Below are positions 36,646-45,556 of a DNA stretch of 64,000 nucleotides, in pieces. Within the stretch, counting starts at the first letter, position 1; the number at the start of each line of letters is the position of its first letter. The notes below the pieces were generated by a model. It did not search any database, was not told the origin of the DNA, and was given only the letters and a program-made list of their open reading frames with translations. The stretch covers positions 99,921 to 163,920 of the forward strand of contig NZ_JBNAZM010000006.1 in the NCBI RefSeq assembly GCF_051195215.1, read 5' to 3'. A program made the translations under genes and the position numbers. This DNA is from Arhodomonas sp051195215. GTDB taxonomy: Bacteria; Pseudomonadota; Gammaproteobacteria; Nitrococcales; Nitrococcaceae.

Positions 36646-37158
36646 TCAACTGCCGCGTTCGTCCAGGCGGCGGCGGACGCGGTCCAGCAGCGCGACGAGT
36701 TCGTCGAGCTCGTCGTCCTCGAGAATGCCGAAGATCTCGTCGGACCAGGCCTCGTGAGCGGTGGCCATGGCCTGAAAAAGGTGCGTGCCCTCATCGGTGC
36801 GATAGACATCGCTCACGCGCCGGTCGTGCAGCGACGGGCGGCGCTCGATGAGACCATCGGCCTCCATTCGGTCGAGCAGGCGGGTAATGTTGCCTTTCGA
36901 GGCCAGCAGGCGCTGAGCGAGGCTGGAGGTACTGATGCCATCCGGGGCGACCTGGTCCAGATGAGCGAGTACATCAAAGCGTGCCAGCGTGCTGTCGAAG
37001 TCGGTACGAAAAAGATCGGCGATGGCCTGCTCGACGCGCTTGGAGCACTTGATGAGGTGCAGCCAGGCGCGCAATGAGCGCTTGCTGTGGGGAAGTAGCG
37101 TCTCGTCGTTCGACATTAGCCGTTCGCCGGCTTTGCGTGTGCCGTTTGCCTGTGTCAT
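36646..37158 (-). CDS. MarR-family regulator of the anthranilate island (putative)
   Basis: The 170-residue protein has the MarR winged helix (FDVLAHLDQVAPDGISTSSL, RLLASKGNITRLLDRMEADGLIERRPSLHDRRVSDVYRTDEG) between helical dimerisation segments. Regulators of this kind next to aromatic-CoA genes usually bind a CoA thioester and release DNA. It is convergent with the monooxygenase/reductase gene. The shared CTT-N6-AAG dyads in front of the ligase and at the divergent promoter are candidate binding sites. GGGAG precedes the ATG; residue 15 is an alternative start. Confidence 0.85.
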   Translation of the reverse strand: MTQANGTRKAGERLMSNDETLLPHSKRSLRAWLHLIKCSKRVEQAIADLFRTDFDSTLARFDVLAHLDQVAPDGISTSSLAQRLLASKGNITRLLDRMEADGLIERRPSLHDRRVSDVYRTDEGTHLFQAMATAHEAWSDEIFGILEDDELDELVALLDRVRRRLDERGS

Positions 37159-37499
37159 CCGTTACTCCCGGTGCATCCGTTCCCGTGTCATCACACGGCA
37201 GTCATCAGAGTATCAGCTTATTGGGCGTATTCGAGGGCAATGCGTTCATGCAGGACGATCCAAAAAAAAAGCGAAACCGGGCGTTCGTCGGTGATCGCGA
37301 GGGCATTCTTGTAGACGGCGAGATGTTCGAGGGTTTCAGGGTGGCAGCTTTGGGATCGATCCGTTGGACAGGATGCGCTGTTGCGGATTCCTGTATTCAG
37401 ATGCCCAGCTTGAGATGGCTGCTGCGTCTGCGCCATGATTCGCGCTGGCCGTATCTGCCGTTAGTGGTGAGTGGGTCGGTCTTCGCTCAGCGGATAGGT
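37159..37499. other. 341-bp gap between MarR gene and biosynthetic operon
   Basis: There is no convincing gene. A frame from ATG 37248 to 37523 would give 91 residues (MQDDPKKKRNRAFVGDREGI...), but it overlaps the end of the ligase gene on the other strand and has weak translation signals, so I leave it uncalled. A run of nine A occurs at about 37261-37269. Confidence 0.4.
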
Positions 37500-38939
37500 C
37501 TATTGGCCGTGCGAGCGTCTTAGCACGGTTGCGAGCGCAGCGTAATCGACCTTCGAACGGTGCCGTCGATCCATTGGCATTCTTGTGACATGGCGCACTA
37601 CATCGATGCCGAGCGCACCAGCCTGTATCCGCCAGTGTGGCAGTTTTCGACTGTCGCCTTCGATGGCGAGCGCCAGGCGATCGCCAGACCGACAAAGCGC
37701 GGCGCACCGAACGCCCGCCCAGGACCGTGCCGCGGTTTCCACCGAGAACGGGTAGATGGTGCCGTTGTCGTGTGACGCGATCGCAGTGAGTCGTCCAAGT
37801 AGCCAGAGTCGGCCGTGCGCATCCAGGCGACCGGCGTCGCCTGTCCGATGCCAGACGGTGCCACCTTCGCGGATCTTGTTCTCCGCGTCCCGTGCCGGGT
37901 TCAGGTAGCCTTTGTTTACGTGCTCCCCTGCCACCTGGATCTCATCGTCGACAATGCGTAGGTGAATGGTCTCCACAGGATAGCCCGCAAGCAGACCATG
38001 CCCTTGAGACATTGCTATGCGGTCCGAATCCGTGACGTCGTCCGCATTGAGCTCGGCGATTGGTTCGGCCTCCGTGGAACCGTAGACCGAAACCACGCGG
38101 AGGTCGTCCCGGCGATGACGCAAAGCGTCCACTATATCGGGAAACACTGGACCGCCGCCGGTGAATACATCGGTGACTCGGCTGGGCACGTTGTGCGTGG
38201 CCAGTGCCTCGCACAATGCGGGGGGCAGCAACAGTCGGGTGGCGCTGGTTCGTTCGATCCAGCTCGCCAGTGCGGGGCCGGTGACCGTGCCCTGATTGCG
38301 CATGGACCAGGCGGGCAGGATGGAAGTCCGGCCGGCGGCGAGATTTGGCAGAACGAACATCGGGAAGGCGACCAGGTCGACGGTGTCGGTGGACTGTCCC
38401 AGAAGCGGTGTCACGGCATCGCGTTGAGCCATGAGAAAGCCGTGGCTGCGTGGGATCGCCTTCGGAGCTCCGGTGGAACCAGAAGTGAACGAGATCAGTG
38501 CCAGGTCGTCGGAGGCCAGTGGTACGAAAGGTCCGTACCCCTTATCGCGTGCCGACGGCGTCGCACGGGCCAGTCCCCAAAGCGTCGGAACCAGGAAGTG
38601 CAACCAACGGTAGGGGCCGCTCGCCAGAAACGCGACGGGGTGGGTCATTTTCAGTGCGTGGTTTAGCCCCGACAGCCCCAGCGCCGGTTCAGGAAAGACA
38701 ACCACCGCACCTACAGACCAAGCGCCCGCCAGCGCTATGTAGAGATCAATGCCTACCGGCATGGCTATCAGCACCCGGTCGCCTTTGCCGATTCCCATGG
38801 CGTTCAATCGGCCGGCGAAGGCACTTGCCCTTGCGGTTAGCGCGGTAAAACCGATCACGCTGCCAGTGCCGTCCACCAATGCGGGGCGGCTGCCGGCTCG
38901 TACCGCAGTGTCCATGAACACCGAGATCAGGTCAGCCAT
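37500..38939 (-). CDS. AMP-dependent synthetase, OleC-like
   Basis: The 479-residue adenylating enzyme has the P-loop SFTSGSTGAPKAIPRSHGF, VYGSTEAEPIAEL, HRTGDAGRLDAHGRLWLLGR and a C-terminal DRRHRSKVDYAAL. That last motif and the overall pattern recall OleC-type enzymes, which activate a 3-hydroxy acid and close it to a beta-lactone, more than ordinary CoA ligases. OleA, OleB and OleD are absent. It is the last gene of the seven-gene operon and overlaps the GNAT gene by 8 bp. It may activate or cyclise an acid, possibly mevalonate-like; that is inference. Confidence 0.82.
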   Translation of the reverse strand: MADLISVFMDTAVRAGSRPALVDGTGSVIGFTALTARASAFAGRLNAMGIGKGDRVLIAMPVGIDLYIALAGAWSVGAVVVFPEPALGLSGLNHALKMTHPVAFLASGPYRWLHFLVPTLWGLARATPSARDKGYGPFVPLASDDLALISFTSGSTGAPKAIPRSHGFLMAQRDAVTPLLGQSTDTVDLVAFPMFVLPNLAAGRTSILPAWSMRNQGTVTGPALASWIERTSATRLLLPPALCEALATHNVPSRVTDVFTGGGPVFPDIVDALRHRRDDLRVVSVYGSTEAEPIAELNADDVTDSDRIAMSQGHGLLAGYPVETIHLRIVDDEIQVAGEHVNKGYLNPARDAENKIREGGTVWHRTGDAGRLDAHGRLWLLGRLTAIASHDNGTIYPFSVETAARSWAGVRCAALCRSGDRLALAIEGDSRKLPHWRIQAGALGIDVVRHVTRMPMDRRHRSKVDYAALATVLRRSHGQ

Positions 38940-39777
38940 CCAGGCGAAGCCCCATCAGTGCGTAGCGGCGAAAGACGGACCCGCCGTGTTGCCGGCTGCG
39001 CTTGGCTGAGGCGTTATTGTCGTGGACAAGTGCGTGAATCACCGTGGGGAAACCGAGTTGCTGTGCCGTGACGTGGAAAGCGTGGTTGAGCCGGTAACCC
39101 ACTCCGCGTTTCAGGCTCGCATACGTCTTCAGAATTGCGGTGTCGGGGTCTCGGCCCGTGTGGTAGTCCGGAATGCCAAACAGGAACCCAACGAGCTCGC
39201 CTGCCCGGTCATAGGCCATGAGAACCAGCTCGGGCTTGAGCATGGGAACGTAAGGCATGTATAGCGCCAGAAACGTGTCGCGATCGATGGGTGTGTAGAA
39301 GGGGTTGGCCGCAAATGCTTGGCAGGAAAGGTCGAATACGCGATTGAAATGACCTTCGGGATCCATGCCGTTCCAGGGTTCTATGGTGATGTCTTCGACA
39401 TGCGCTGGTGCTGGGCCCTGTGAGGTCTCACTGGACGTTCGGGCAGAGAAGTACGTGCTGATGGCGTTGAAACCAGCGCTCGTGAATGCGTTGAGTTGGG
39501 CGGGTGCGGATGTCGGCTCCATCAGGAACGGCGACGAGCCATCACTCTCGGTCACCAGCCGGTAGTTGTGCCAGGTGTCGCCATCCATGGGGCCGATCAG
39601 GGCGTCGAAGCCTTCGGCTCGGAGTCGCTGCGCGATCTCGCTCAGGAGCGTTGCACCACTGGTGGCGGTTGTACACTGGAAGCGTCCCACTGCGGCGGTT
39701 CGCCGGTTGTTCCAAGCTGGTGCGTCACGCCATATCGCTGCGCTTGCGCCATCGTATTCGACAGTTTCCACAGTCAT
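38932..39777 (-). CDS. GNAT-family acyltransferase
   Basis: The 281-residue protein has a C-terminal half with GNAT features (LVLMAYDRAGELVGFLFGIPDYHTGRD; ALVHDNNASAKRSRQHGGSVFRRYALMGL) and an N-terminal half (AVGRFQCTTATSGATLLSEIAQRLRAEGFDALIGPMDGDTWHNYR) typical of larger two-part GNAT proteins. It should transfer an acyl group from a CoA or carrier donor to an amine or hydroxyl. The start overlaps the upstream kinase-like gene stop by 4 bp (ATGA). In this operon an obvious acceptor would be the amino group added by the BtaA-like enzyme, but that is speculation. Confidence 0.8.
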   Translation of the reverse strand: MTVETVEYDGASAAIWRDAPAWNNRRTAAVGRFQCTTATSGATLLSEIAQRLRAEGFDALIGPMDGDTWHNYRLVTESDGSSPFLMEPTSAPAQLNAFTSAGFNAISTYFSARTSSETSQGPAPAHVEDITIEPWNGMDPEGHFNRVFDLSCQAFAANPFYTPIDRDTFLALYMPYVPMLKPELVLMAYDRAGELVGFLFGIPDYHTGRDPDTAILKTYASLKRGVGYRLNHAFHVTAQQLGFPTVIHALVHDNNASAKRSRQHGGSVFRRYALMGLRLDG

Positions 39778-41099
39778 CCGGTTTCTCCCCGAAACATGAG
39801 AATGAGGTACAGCGTCAGTGACGGCGTCGCTGCGAGTAGTGCGACCTTTAGTGCACGGCTGTGGCTGAATGCTGCCGGGGCCAGCGCCGGCGTCAGGGCA
39901 GCGCCAGCAAAAACGCCCAGCGCCATCGGCCAGATCGTACCGTGCCATCGGGTCGCAGGCGGGTTGGCCGCTACGACGAACAGCCATACGGTGAAGGTTC
40001 CGAGGGTGGCAGCGGTGCGCAAGCCGGTTGTGGCGAGCCCGCCGAGGGGGGCGGCGGCAAGCGAGGTGAGGATTAGTGCCATGCTGCCGGTCGCCAGTGC
40101 ATAGAAGCTGAGTGCGTTCGGACCGAACGCGTGTCCGAGAGCCATTGCGCCGAAGCTGACCAGCGCAAGCGTGGCAACAATGTCAAGGTCGGGGTAACGT
40201 TCGGTCAGGGGGCGGGCCCAGCGGGCCAATGTGTGTGCGGCAAGCATTAGAATTGGAAGCACCGCGTTCTGAACGGCTGTGATCGACAGTAGGAGAAATA
40301 CCGCGATTGCGTATACGCGGGCGGCGTGGCGGGAGAGCGCCAATGGTGGTGCCAGAGTGCGAAGCGCCACCAACGATGTGAGAAACAGTCCCGCCGTGAA
40401 TATCAGCTCTCGGGGGGTGGCTTGCTGGTTCGTCGACAGAAAAACGAAAACCCCGAGCGGTAGGAACAGATTATCGTAGCCCTTCCAGCTGTCCGCTTCG
40501 ACCACCGTTGCGAAGGCTGCAACCATAAGGGCGAGCACAATGACATTTAGTCGGGGGACAGCCGTGAGCAGCAGCAGGCTGATCATTGCGGTCACGAGCG
40601 TGACCAGAAAGAAGATCGCGCTGCCCTCGAGGCTTTTGAGATCTTCCGCCACCCTGAAAAACCGGCGACCGTAGGCGCTCCCCGCGAGTGCGGCTGCAGC
40701 ATCGCCGAGTGTTAGTACCGCGAGTGGCAGAACGTAAAGCACCGGCTGGTCGCCGGCGAACAGAAACAGCAGCCCCACCGACACGGTCAGCAGGAAATCA
40801 CCGTAAGACTGCCGCCCGACCTGATGAAGGGTTGCGCCTGCACCATGGTTGCGCCAATTAGGAAGGCGCAGCACTGCCATCGTCGCGAGCGCCAGGGCCA
40901 GCAACAGATAGACCGGCCAGTCATCAGCGAACAGCCATGGCAAGGCCAGCGCGAATACCCCGGTGGCGACATGCACGAGCTTGCGCTGTACTTCGGCGCT
41001 CCAACTCCGGGCGATAGCAGCGTGGTGGATCAGCGTCATGAGCCCGAGCAGCGAGCCCACGGCAGCCAGTGCGCTCCCCATTTGCCAGACCACGTTCAC
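39774..41099 (-). CDS. Phytol/dolichol kinase-like membrane protein
   Basis: The 441-residue protein has about twelve to fourteen transmembrane helices. Its first half carries the marks of CTP-dependent polyprenol/phytol/diacylglycerol kinases (RKLVHVATGVFALALPWLF; LGDAAAALAGSAYGRRFF; DLKSLEGSAIFFLVTLVTA). The second half is a further membrane region without a clear family. It may phosphorylate a prenol or lipid alcohol at the inner membrane. The start is GTG, overlapping the BtaA-like stop by 4 bp. An alternative is a CDP-lipid transferase, since the fold is shared with CdsA. Confidence 0.8.
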   Translation of the reverse strand: MNVVWQMGSALAAVGSLLGLMTLIHHAAIARSWSAEVQRKLVHVATGVFALALPWLFADDWPVYLLLALALATMAVLRLPNWRNHGAGATLHQVGRQSYGDFLLTVSVGLLFLFAGDQPVLYVLPLAVLTLGDAAAALAGSAYGRRFFRVAEDLKSLEGSAIFFLVTLVTAMISLLLLTAVPRLNVIVLALMVAAFATVVEADSWKGYDNLFLPLGVFVFLSTNQQATPRELIFTAGLFLTSLVALRTLAPPLALSRHAARVYAIAVFLLLSITAVQNAVLPILMLAAHTLARWARPLTERYPDLDIVATLALVSFGAMALGHAFGPNALSFYALATGSMALILTSLAAAPLGGLATTGLRTAATLGTFTVWLFVVAANPPATRWHGTIWPMALGVFAGAALTPALAPAAFSHSRALKVALLAATPSLTLYLILMFRGETG

Positions 41100-42190
41100 C
41101 GTCGTATTTCCTCGATGACCAAGTCCGAGTAGAAGAACGCCTTGTCCGTGGCTTTCAGCCGGTTCTCGAGCTCAAGAAGTCGCTGGACATGCTTGGCCAT
41201 GATCTTCGGTCGGCGGCGCGGTGCCATCATATTCCAATAGATCAGCCGGGCCCCGGGGACGGCCATGGCAAGGAGACGTCGGTAGACCTCGGTCATCGTC
41301 TCGGGCGACATGTATTCGAAAATGTCGGATAGATTGAATCCGGCCACGTCTTTTACCGAGAGTGTTTCCAGCGACCGCTGGTGCAATTCGAGGCGGTCCA
41401 GGCGTTCGCGGATCGTGTCGTAGTGCGTGGCGCGCCAGGCTAGTGGCAGGGCGGCTCCGTGGGTGCCCCGCATGATCCAGTGGAGATAGGGGTTGTCGGC
41501 CGGGTCGGTGTCGACGCCGACGTGACGCAGCCGGCTGAAAACGTGGCGCGCGACGCTGCCCTCTACATAGTCGAAGAACGCCTTGTCCCGTCCCATGCGT
41601 CCCATTACCGGGCGCGAGAAGAACAGCCGGACCAGCATTCGCCAGCGCCAAGTGTTGAAGTGGCGGTCGAAGAAGGCTGCACGCTGTGTTTCGTCGCGAG
41701 TAATGAAAATGGCGTCGATAGTACGGCGCGAGTGCACCAAGGGTAGCAGCCATCGGCGGAAGACACGGAAGTAGCGCTCGAACTTTCCAACGCCTGCCGC
41801 GCCATGAGTGATCACGTCGTCGCGCCGGGCGCACCAGAAAGCACCGGTGCCGTCATCCAGTTCGGCAATGGCCCGGTCTAGAAGCGCACCGCGGCGGTTG
41901 CTGGGGCGTGACCCCATGAGCTCCAAGAACTCGCCGTGCTCAAGTGATCGTATTGCTCCGATGCGCAACCTCAGACAGTTGAGTTGTGCGTCGGAGAGGT
42001 CCACGGCGATTACGCGGGAGGGGTCGAGCGTGAGCAGTGCCAGGGCGTTGTCGCCGGCTGAACAGACCGATACGAGAGTTCTGCCTGCGACGTTGCCCAT
42101 CGCTGAAGCGAGCACGTCGGCATCTTCCCAGAGCTGAGCGTAGCGAATTGCGTCGAAATCGGCGCGGGCGGTGATGGGAGAGTCAGTCAC
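41096..42190 (-). CDS. BtaA-like (DUF3419) SAM-dependent 3-amino-3-carboxypropyl transferase
   Basis: The 364-residue protein matches the DUF3419/BtaA family: YAQLWEDADVL, the SAM loop VSVCSAGDNALALL, VIAVDLSDAQLNCL, WCARRDDVITHGAAGVGKFERYF, and NLSDIFEYMSPETM. BtaA adds the aminocarboxypropyl group of S-adenosylmethionine to diacylglycerol, the first step to betaine lipids. No BtaB methyltransferase is next to it, so either the product stays unmethylated or the acceptor differs. The start is GTG; it overlaps the PEP-synthase-like gene by 8 bp. Confidence 0.87.
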   Translation of the reverse strand: MTDSPITARADFDAIRYAQLWEDADVLASAMGNVAGRTLVSVCSAGDNALALLTLDPSRVIAVDLSDAQLNCLRLRIGAIRSLEHGEFLELMGSRPSNRRGALLDRAIAELDDGTGAFWCARRDDVITHGAAGVGKFERYFRVFRRWLLPLVHSRRTIDAIFITRDETQRAAFFDRHFNTWRWRMLVRLFFSRPVMGRMGRDKAFFDYVEGSVARHVFSRLRHVGVDTDPADNPYLHWIMRGTHGAALPLAWRATHYDTIRERLDRLELHQRSLETLSVKDVAGFNLSDIFEYMSPETMTEVYRRLLAMAVPGARLIYWNMMAPRRRPKIMAKHVQRLLELENRLKATDKAFFYSDLVIEEIRR

Positions 42191-44642
42191 GGCATTTCTC
42201 CACCCGCCCGCTGCTGCCGTTCACTTCGATGAGCTCACCTGAGCTGATCCAGCGTGTCGCATACGGCAGGCCCACGACGCACGGAATGCCGAGTTCGCGG
42301 GCAACGATCGCCGAATGAGACAGGAGCGAACCTCTCTCCACCACGATGGCGCATGCATTGGCGAAGACGGCAATCCACCCTGGATCGGTGTTCCGGGCGA
42401 CGAGAATCTCGCCGGAGTCGAGACGCTCGCGCCGTGGATCGCGAATAATACGCGCTCTCGCCCGAACCAAACCTGCCGAGCAACCCGTGCCGGTGCGCGC
42501 CGTGTCTGGCGATGGCGAGTCGTTGCATGGGGTGGGCATTGCTTCGTCGGCCCGAATCGCGGCGCCGCGTACGGTGATCCGCTCGGGCGGATTCGGGCGA
42601 TCGCCGGCAGCTTCCAACTCCCTTTTGCGTACTGCCGCTATGCTGTGCAGGTCGTGGCTTACCGCCGTGCCCTCGATGGCACCGAGTACCTCCGTTACCG
42701 TCAGCATGAAGACATCCCGCTGGTCTTCCAGCCGACCGAGCGCTTCCAACTCCCGCCCAATGGCGAGGAACACGCGCCGGGCATGGCCAAAGATGCGGGT
42801 ACGTTCGAAACGCAGGTTTTCCCGGTCGCGGACGCGCGAGCGGGCCCAGTTGCAGAAACCACGGGCAATCCATCGCCTGAGCCGATGTCCCTGGAACGGC
42901 GTGTGCCAATTCGATTCCTCGTTCGGCCGGGTATCGACCTTGTTCCTTGACGAGCCGGCGACAATGGCGTCAATCAAAGGGGTGGGATCTTCCTCCAGAG
43001 TGACACTCTCCAGCTTCAGTTCTTCGGTGCAGCGATCACCGAACTTCTCGATATAGGCTTGGAATTCCGCGTGCAGTGCGGGATAGGACGCCAGAGCTGC
43101 GGCGCCGTTCCGGCGCAGAGCGGTTATTGCACCATCCCGGCGTGCTAACTCGGCCATGCGGGCAATTCGTTGTGCCGGCTCTGCCGAGACGATACCGCCC
43201 TGACCGATCATTAGGTCGTTATGGAGTGCGAGGCCAGCGCTCCCACACCATCGCTGCAGTAGTGCACGTGAGGCGCCGAAACCGATCATGCAGAGGAAAT
43301 CGTTGACCAGAGGGGCGTCCCAGCGATCCAGCAGCTCGGCCTCGATCTTGCGGTATTCTCCGGCTAGCCGTGTCAGGTTCGCAGTGGTGAGATCGGGGGA
43401 CTCGGCGAGTGCCCGCTCCAGGCGCTGGTAGAAGCGCCGCTTTGTACGGGGCAGAAGCAGTGCGTGCCAGATCAGACCCACGCACACTCGGCCTACGCGG
43501 GCGAGCTCCACCACCTTACGCCATCCCTTTGCTGGCGGCGGTGCGATTTCGTCGGTGAGCTCGACGGGCAGGGGGTCGCTTACGCCCATCATCGTTTCCA
43601 TGTAGCCGCGGTTCAGTGCGAACCCCGGAAGCATGGCCAGTGCCCGATACCAGTTGCCGAGGTTGTAGTAGACGCGACCGTCGATACGACCGAGAAGGTT
43701 GGCGAAGACCTTCGTATTATCCGTGATGCGCCTCTCCGTCACGCCCAGCAGAGCGGTAAAGGCGCGGTAGACGCGATCGTAGCAGTAGGTGGCGAAGGTG
43801 TAGGTCAGCGGGCTGACGATGCCGGGATAGCTTTCTACCACATTGGAATTGTCGAAGACGATCAGGTTCTCGTCCGCGGCCGGTGCCGTCCTTAGCGGTG
43901 TGGTGATCGCTCGCGACTGCAGCAGCATTAGGCGTTGCTTGTCGAAGGCCCATTCGAGGTCTTGGGGATGGCCGAAGACGACCTCCGCGCGCCATGCGAG
44001 ATTGGCAACGGCGCGTGCCTCTGCCGCTGTCAGTATACAGGTGCCCTGTGGGCCGGTGATGACGCCTCCGTGGTCGCTTACCGTCCAGTGTTCCCCGTTC
44101 TCTTCGCCGGCAACCAATCGGTCGGCGAGTCCGGAGGTCGCTGCGATTATCGCCCGCTGGCGTACCCCGGTCACCGGGTCGGCGGAGAATGCGACTCCCG
44201 CTGCGCGTGCCGGAACCATCTGTTGAACGATGATCGCGGGTGCTTCGGCTTTGCCCCCGGTTTGCAGGCTGCGATAGGTATCGACCGTTTCCGAGAATCC
44301 CGAGGCCCAGACCTGGCGTGCTGCGTTCACCAGGTCCGCCGCATCGACATCGAGCAAGGTTTCGAACTGGCCGGCATGGCTGTACGAGATTCCGTCTTCA
44401 GCACGGCCGGAAGAGCGCACTGCATAGGGGCCCGGGCCGATCTCCGCAGCGGCTCGCATAACCGCTTCCGTCACGCCTTCCCGTGGTGTGATTTCGTCAT
44501 CATCGTGAACGAGTGCGTCAGCGGATATCACGAAGAACGGCGGCACGTCGAAACCTGTCGCAGTGAGGCGGGCGAGATTTGCCGCCTTGCCGCCGACGGT
44601 TCCGTGATCGGTTGCCTGGGTACCGGGAATGATTGTCTTCAT
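42183..44642 (-). CDS. PEP-synthase/rifampin-phosphotransferase-like dikinase
   Basis: The 819-residue protein has an N-terminal ATP-grasp domain (residues 1-~290: TVGGKAANLARLTATGFDVP, YAVRSSGRAEDGISYSHAGQ, GVAFSADPVTG), a long middle region (~300-690) without clear family, and a C-terminal swivelling His domain with His776 in GSLLSHSAIVARELGIPC. The PEP/pyruvate barrel of PEP synthase is missing, so this is the rifampin-phosphotransferase arrangement, in which the middle domain binds the phosphate acceptor. It may phosphorylate an operon intermediate, for example an alcohol. GGAGAGG precedes the ATG within the end of the ubiA-like gene. Confidence 0.85.
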   Translation of the reverse strand: MKTIIPGTQATDHGTVGGKAANLARLTATGFDVPPFFVISADALVHDDDEITPREGVTEAVMRAAAEIGPGPYAVRSSGRAEDGISYSHAGQFETLLDVDAADLVNAARQVWASGFSETVDTYRSLQTGGKAEAPAIIVQQMVPARAAGVAFSADPVTGVRQRAIIAATSGLADRLVAGEENGEHWTVSDHGGVITGPQGTCILTAAEARAVANLAWRAEVVFGHPQDLEWAFDKQRLMLLQSRAITTPLRTAPAADENLIVFDNSNVVESYPGIVSPLTYTFATYCYDRVYRAFTALLGVTERRITDNTKVFANLLGRIDGRVYYNLGNWYRALAMLPGFALNRGYMETMMGVSDPLPVELTDEIAPPPAKGWRKVVELARVGRVCVGLIWHALLLPRTKRRFYQRLERALAESPDLTTANLTRLAGEYRKIEAELLDRWDAPLVNDFLCMIGFGASRALLQRWCGSAGLALHNDLMIGQGGIVSAEPAQRIARMAELARRDGAITALRRNGAAALASYPALHAEFQAYIEKFGDRCTEELKLESVTLEEDPTPLIDAIVAGSSRNKVDTRPNEESNWHTPFQGHRLRRWIARGFCNWARSRVRDRENLRFERTRIFGHARRVFLAIGRELEALGRLEDQRDVFMLTVTEVLGAIEGTAVSHDLHSIAAVRKRELEAAGDRPNPPERITVRGAAIRADEAMPTPCNDSPSPDTARTGTGCSAGLVRARARIIRDPRRERLDSGEILVARNTDPGWIAVFANACAIVVERGSLLSHSAIVARELGIPCVVGLPYATRWISSGELIEVNGSSGRVEKCRD

Positions 44643-45556
44643 TACATGCCTCTCCAGAAAACTGGCACGAACCCCGCTGCGCCGTAAGAGATCAGCACCC
44701 ACAGCCCGGCGAGTGCGTCAATGCGCTTTTCCAATACTGCGGACGGCGCATGTCGAAATTGCCGAGCTGCCATGGCGCAGGTCAGGAAACCGGCGAGTCC
44801 GATGGTGGCAATCGCCAGCGGATGGCCGCTGGCAATGCCGACGCCGATTAGCAGGATGAGCGCGAGTCCCAGTGCGAGAAGCCACACTGCCGCTGCGCGT
44901 GCCGGTCCCCACAGGCGCGAATAGCTTTCTACCCCCTCGCGTTCACTCGCTGGTGCCCAGGTCTTGCGGCCGATTTCGAGCACGCAGCCGTTAACGAAGG
45001 AAAGCACGAAGAACAGCGAAAGGGCCGGATGCGGACCACCGTGGGTAAGCCATTCCACGCCGGTTAGCAGCACATCGATGAGCGGCATGATGAGCATGTG
45101 GCTGACGAGATAAAGCACTGGCCGCGCCTTGATCCATGCTGGCGCGCCAAACTCCGCACTCATGGCCAGCAACCACAGCCAGACGAGCGCCAGGAGCCAC
45201 ACGAGCTCGGGGAGCCAGAGCCAGGCGGTGACGGTTGCTACTGGTATGCCGGCAAGCCCTAGTCCGACGATTGCGCGCAGACTGACGAGACCTCGCGGTA
45301 TAGGACGTTCCGGGCGAAAGCGCCGGTCGTCGTCGAGGTCTTTGACTTCGTCGGCTGCGCGCATCTGGAAAAAGAGCACGAAGGCTATGACGAAGCCCGT
45401 CATATAAGCGGTTACATCCGGCAGGTTGCGGTCGGCGAGCACGGCTGAGAGGTTAATGCTGGCGGCCGAAAAGACCGCCAGTAGTGGCAGGGTCTTCGCT
45501 AGAGGAAACCGCTCGCTTTGATAGGCCCAAAGGCGCCGGAGTACGCTCACGCTCAA
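44642..45556 (-). CDS. UbiA-family prenyltransferase
   Basis: The 304-residue membrane protein has eight to nine helices and the first UbiA aspartate motif (MRAADEVKDLDDDRRFRPER, residues ~66-85) that holds the prenyl diphosphate through magnesium. In place of the usual second motif there is EIGRKTWAPASEREGVESYS, seen in a subset of UbiA homologues. It should attach an isoprenyl chain to an acceptor. The start appears to be TTG at 45556, overlapping the HMG-CoA reductase stop by 4 bp; it shares one base with the downstream gene. Confidence 0.87.
   Translation of the reverse strand: MSVSVLRRLWAYQSERFPLAKTLPLLAVFSAASINLSAVLADRNLPDVTAYMTGFVIAFVLFFQMRAADEVKDLDDDRRFRPERPIPRGLVSLRAIVGLGLAGIPVATVTAWLWLPELVWLLALVWLWLLAMSAEFGAPAWIKARPVLYLVSHMLIMPLIDVLLTGVEWLTHGGPHPALSLFFVLSFVNGCVLEIGRKTWAPASEREGVESYSRLWGPARAAAVWLLALGLALILLIGVGIASGHPLAIATIGLAGFLTCAMAARQFRHAPSAVLEKRIDALAGLWVLISYGAAGFVPVFWRGM

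Noticed and set aside
37248..37523. 91-residue frame between the MarR gene and the operon
   Set aside because: It overlaps the ligase gene end on the other strand, has a poorly placed ribosome site and no family resemblance.
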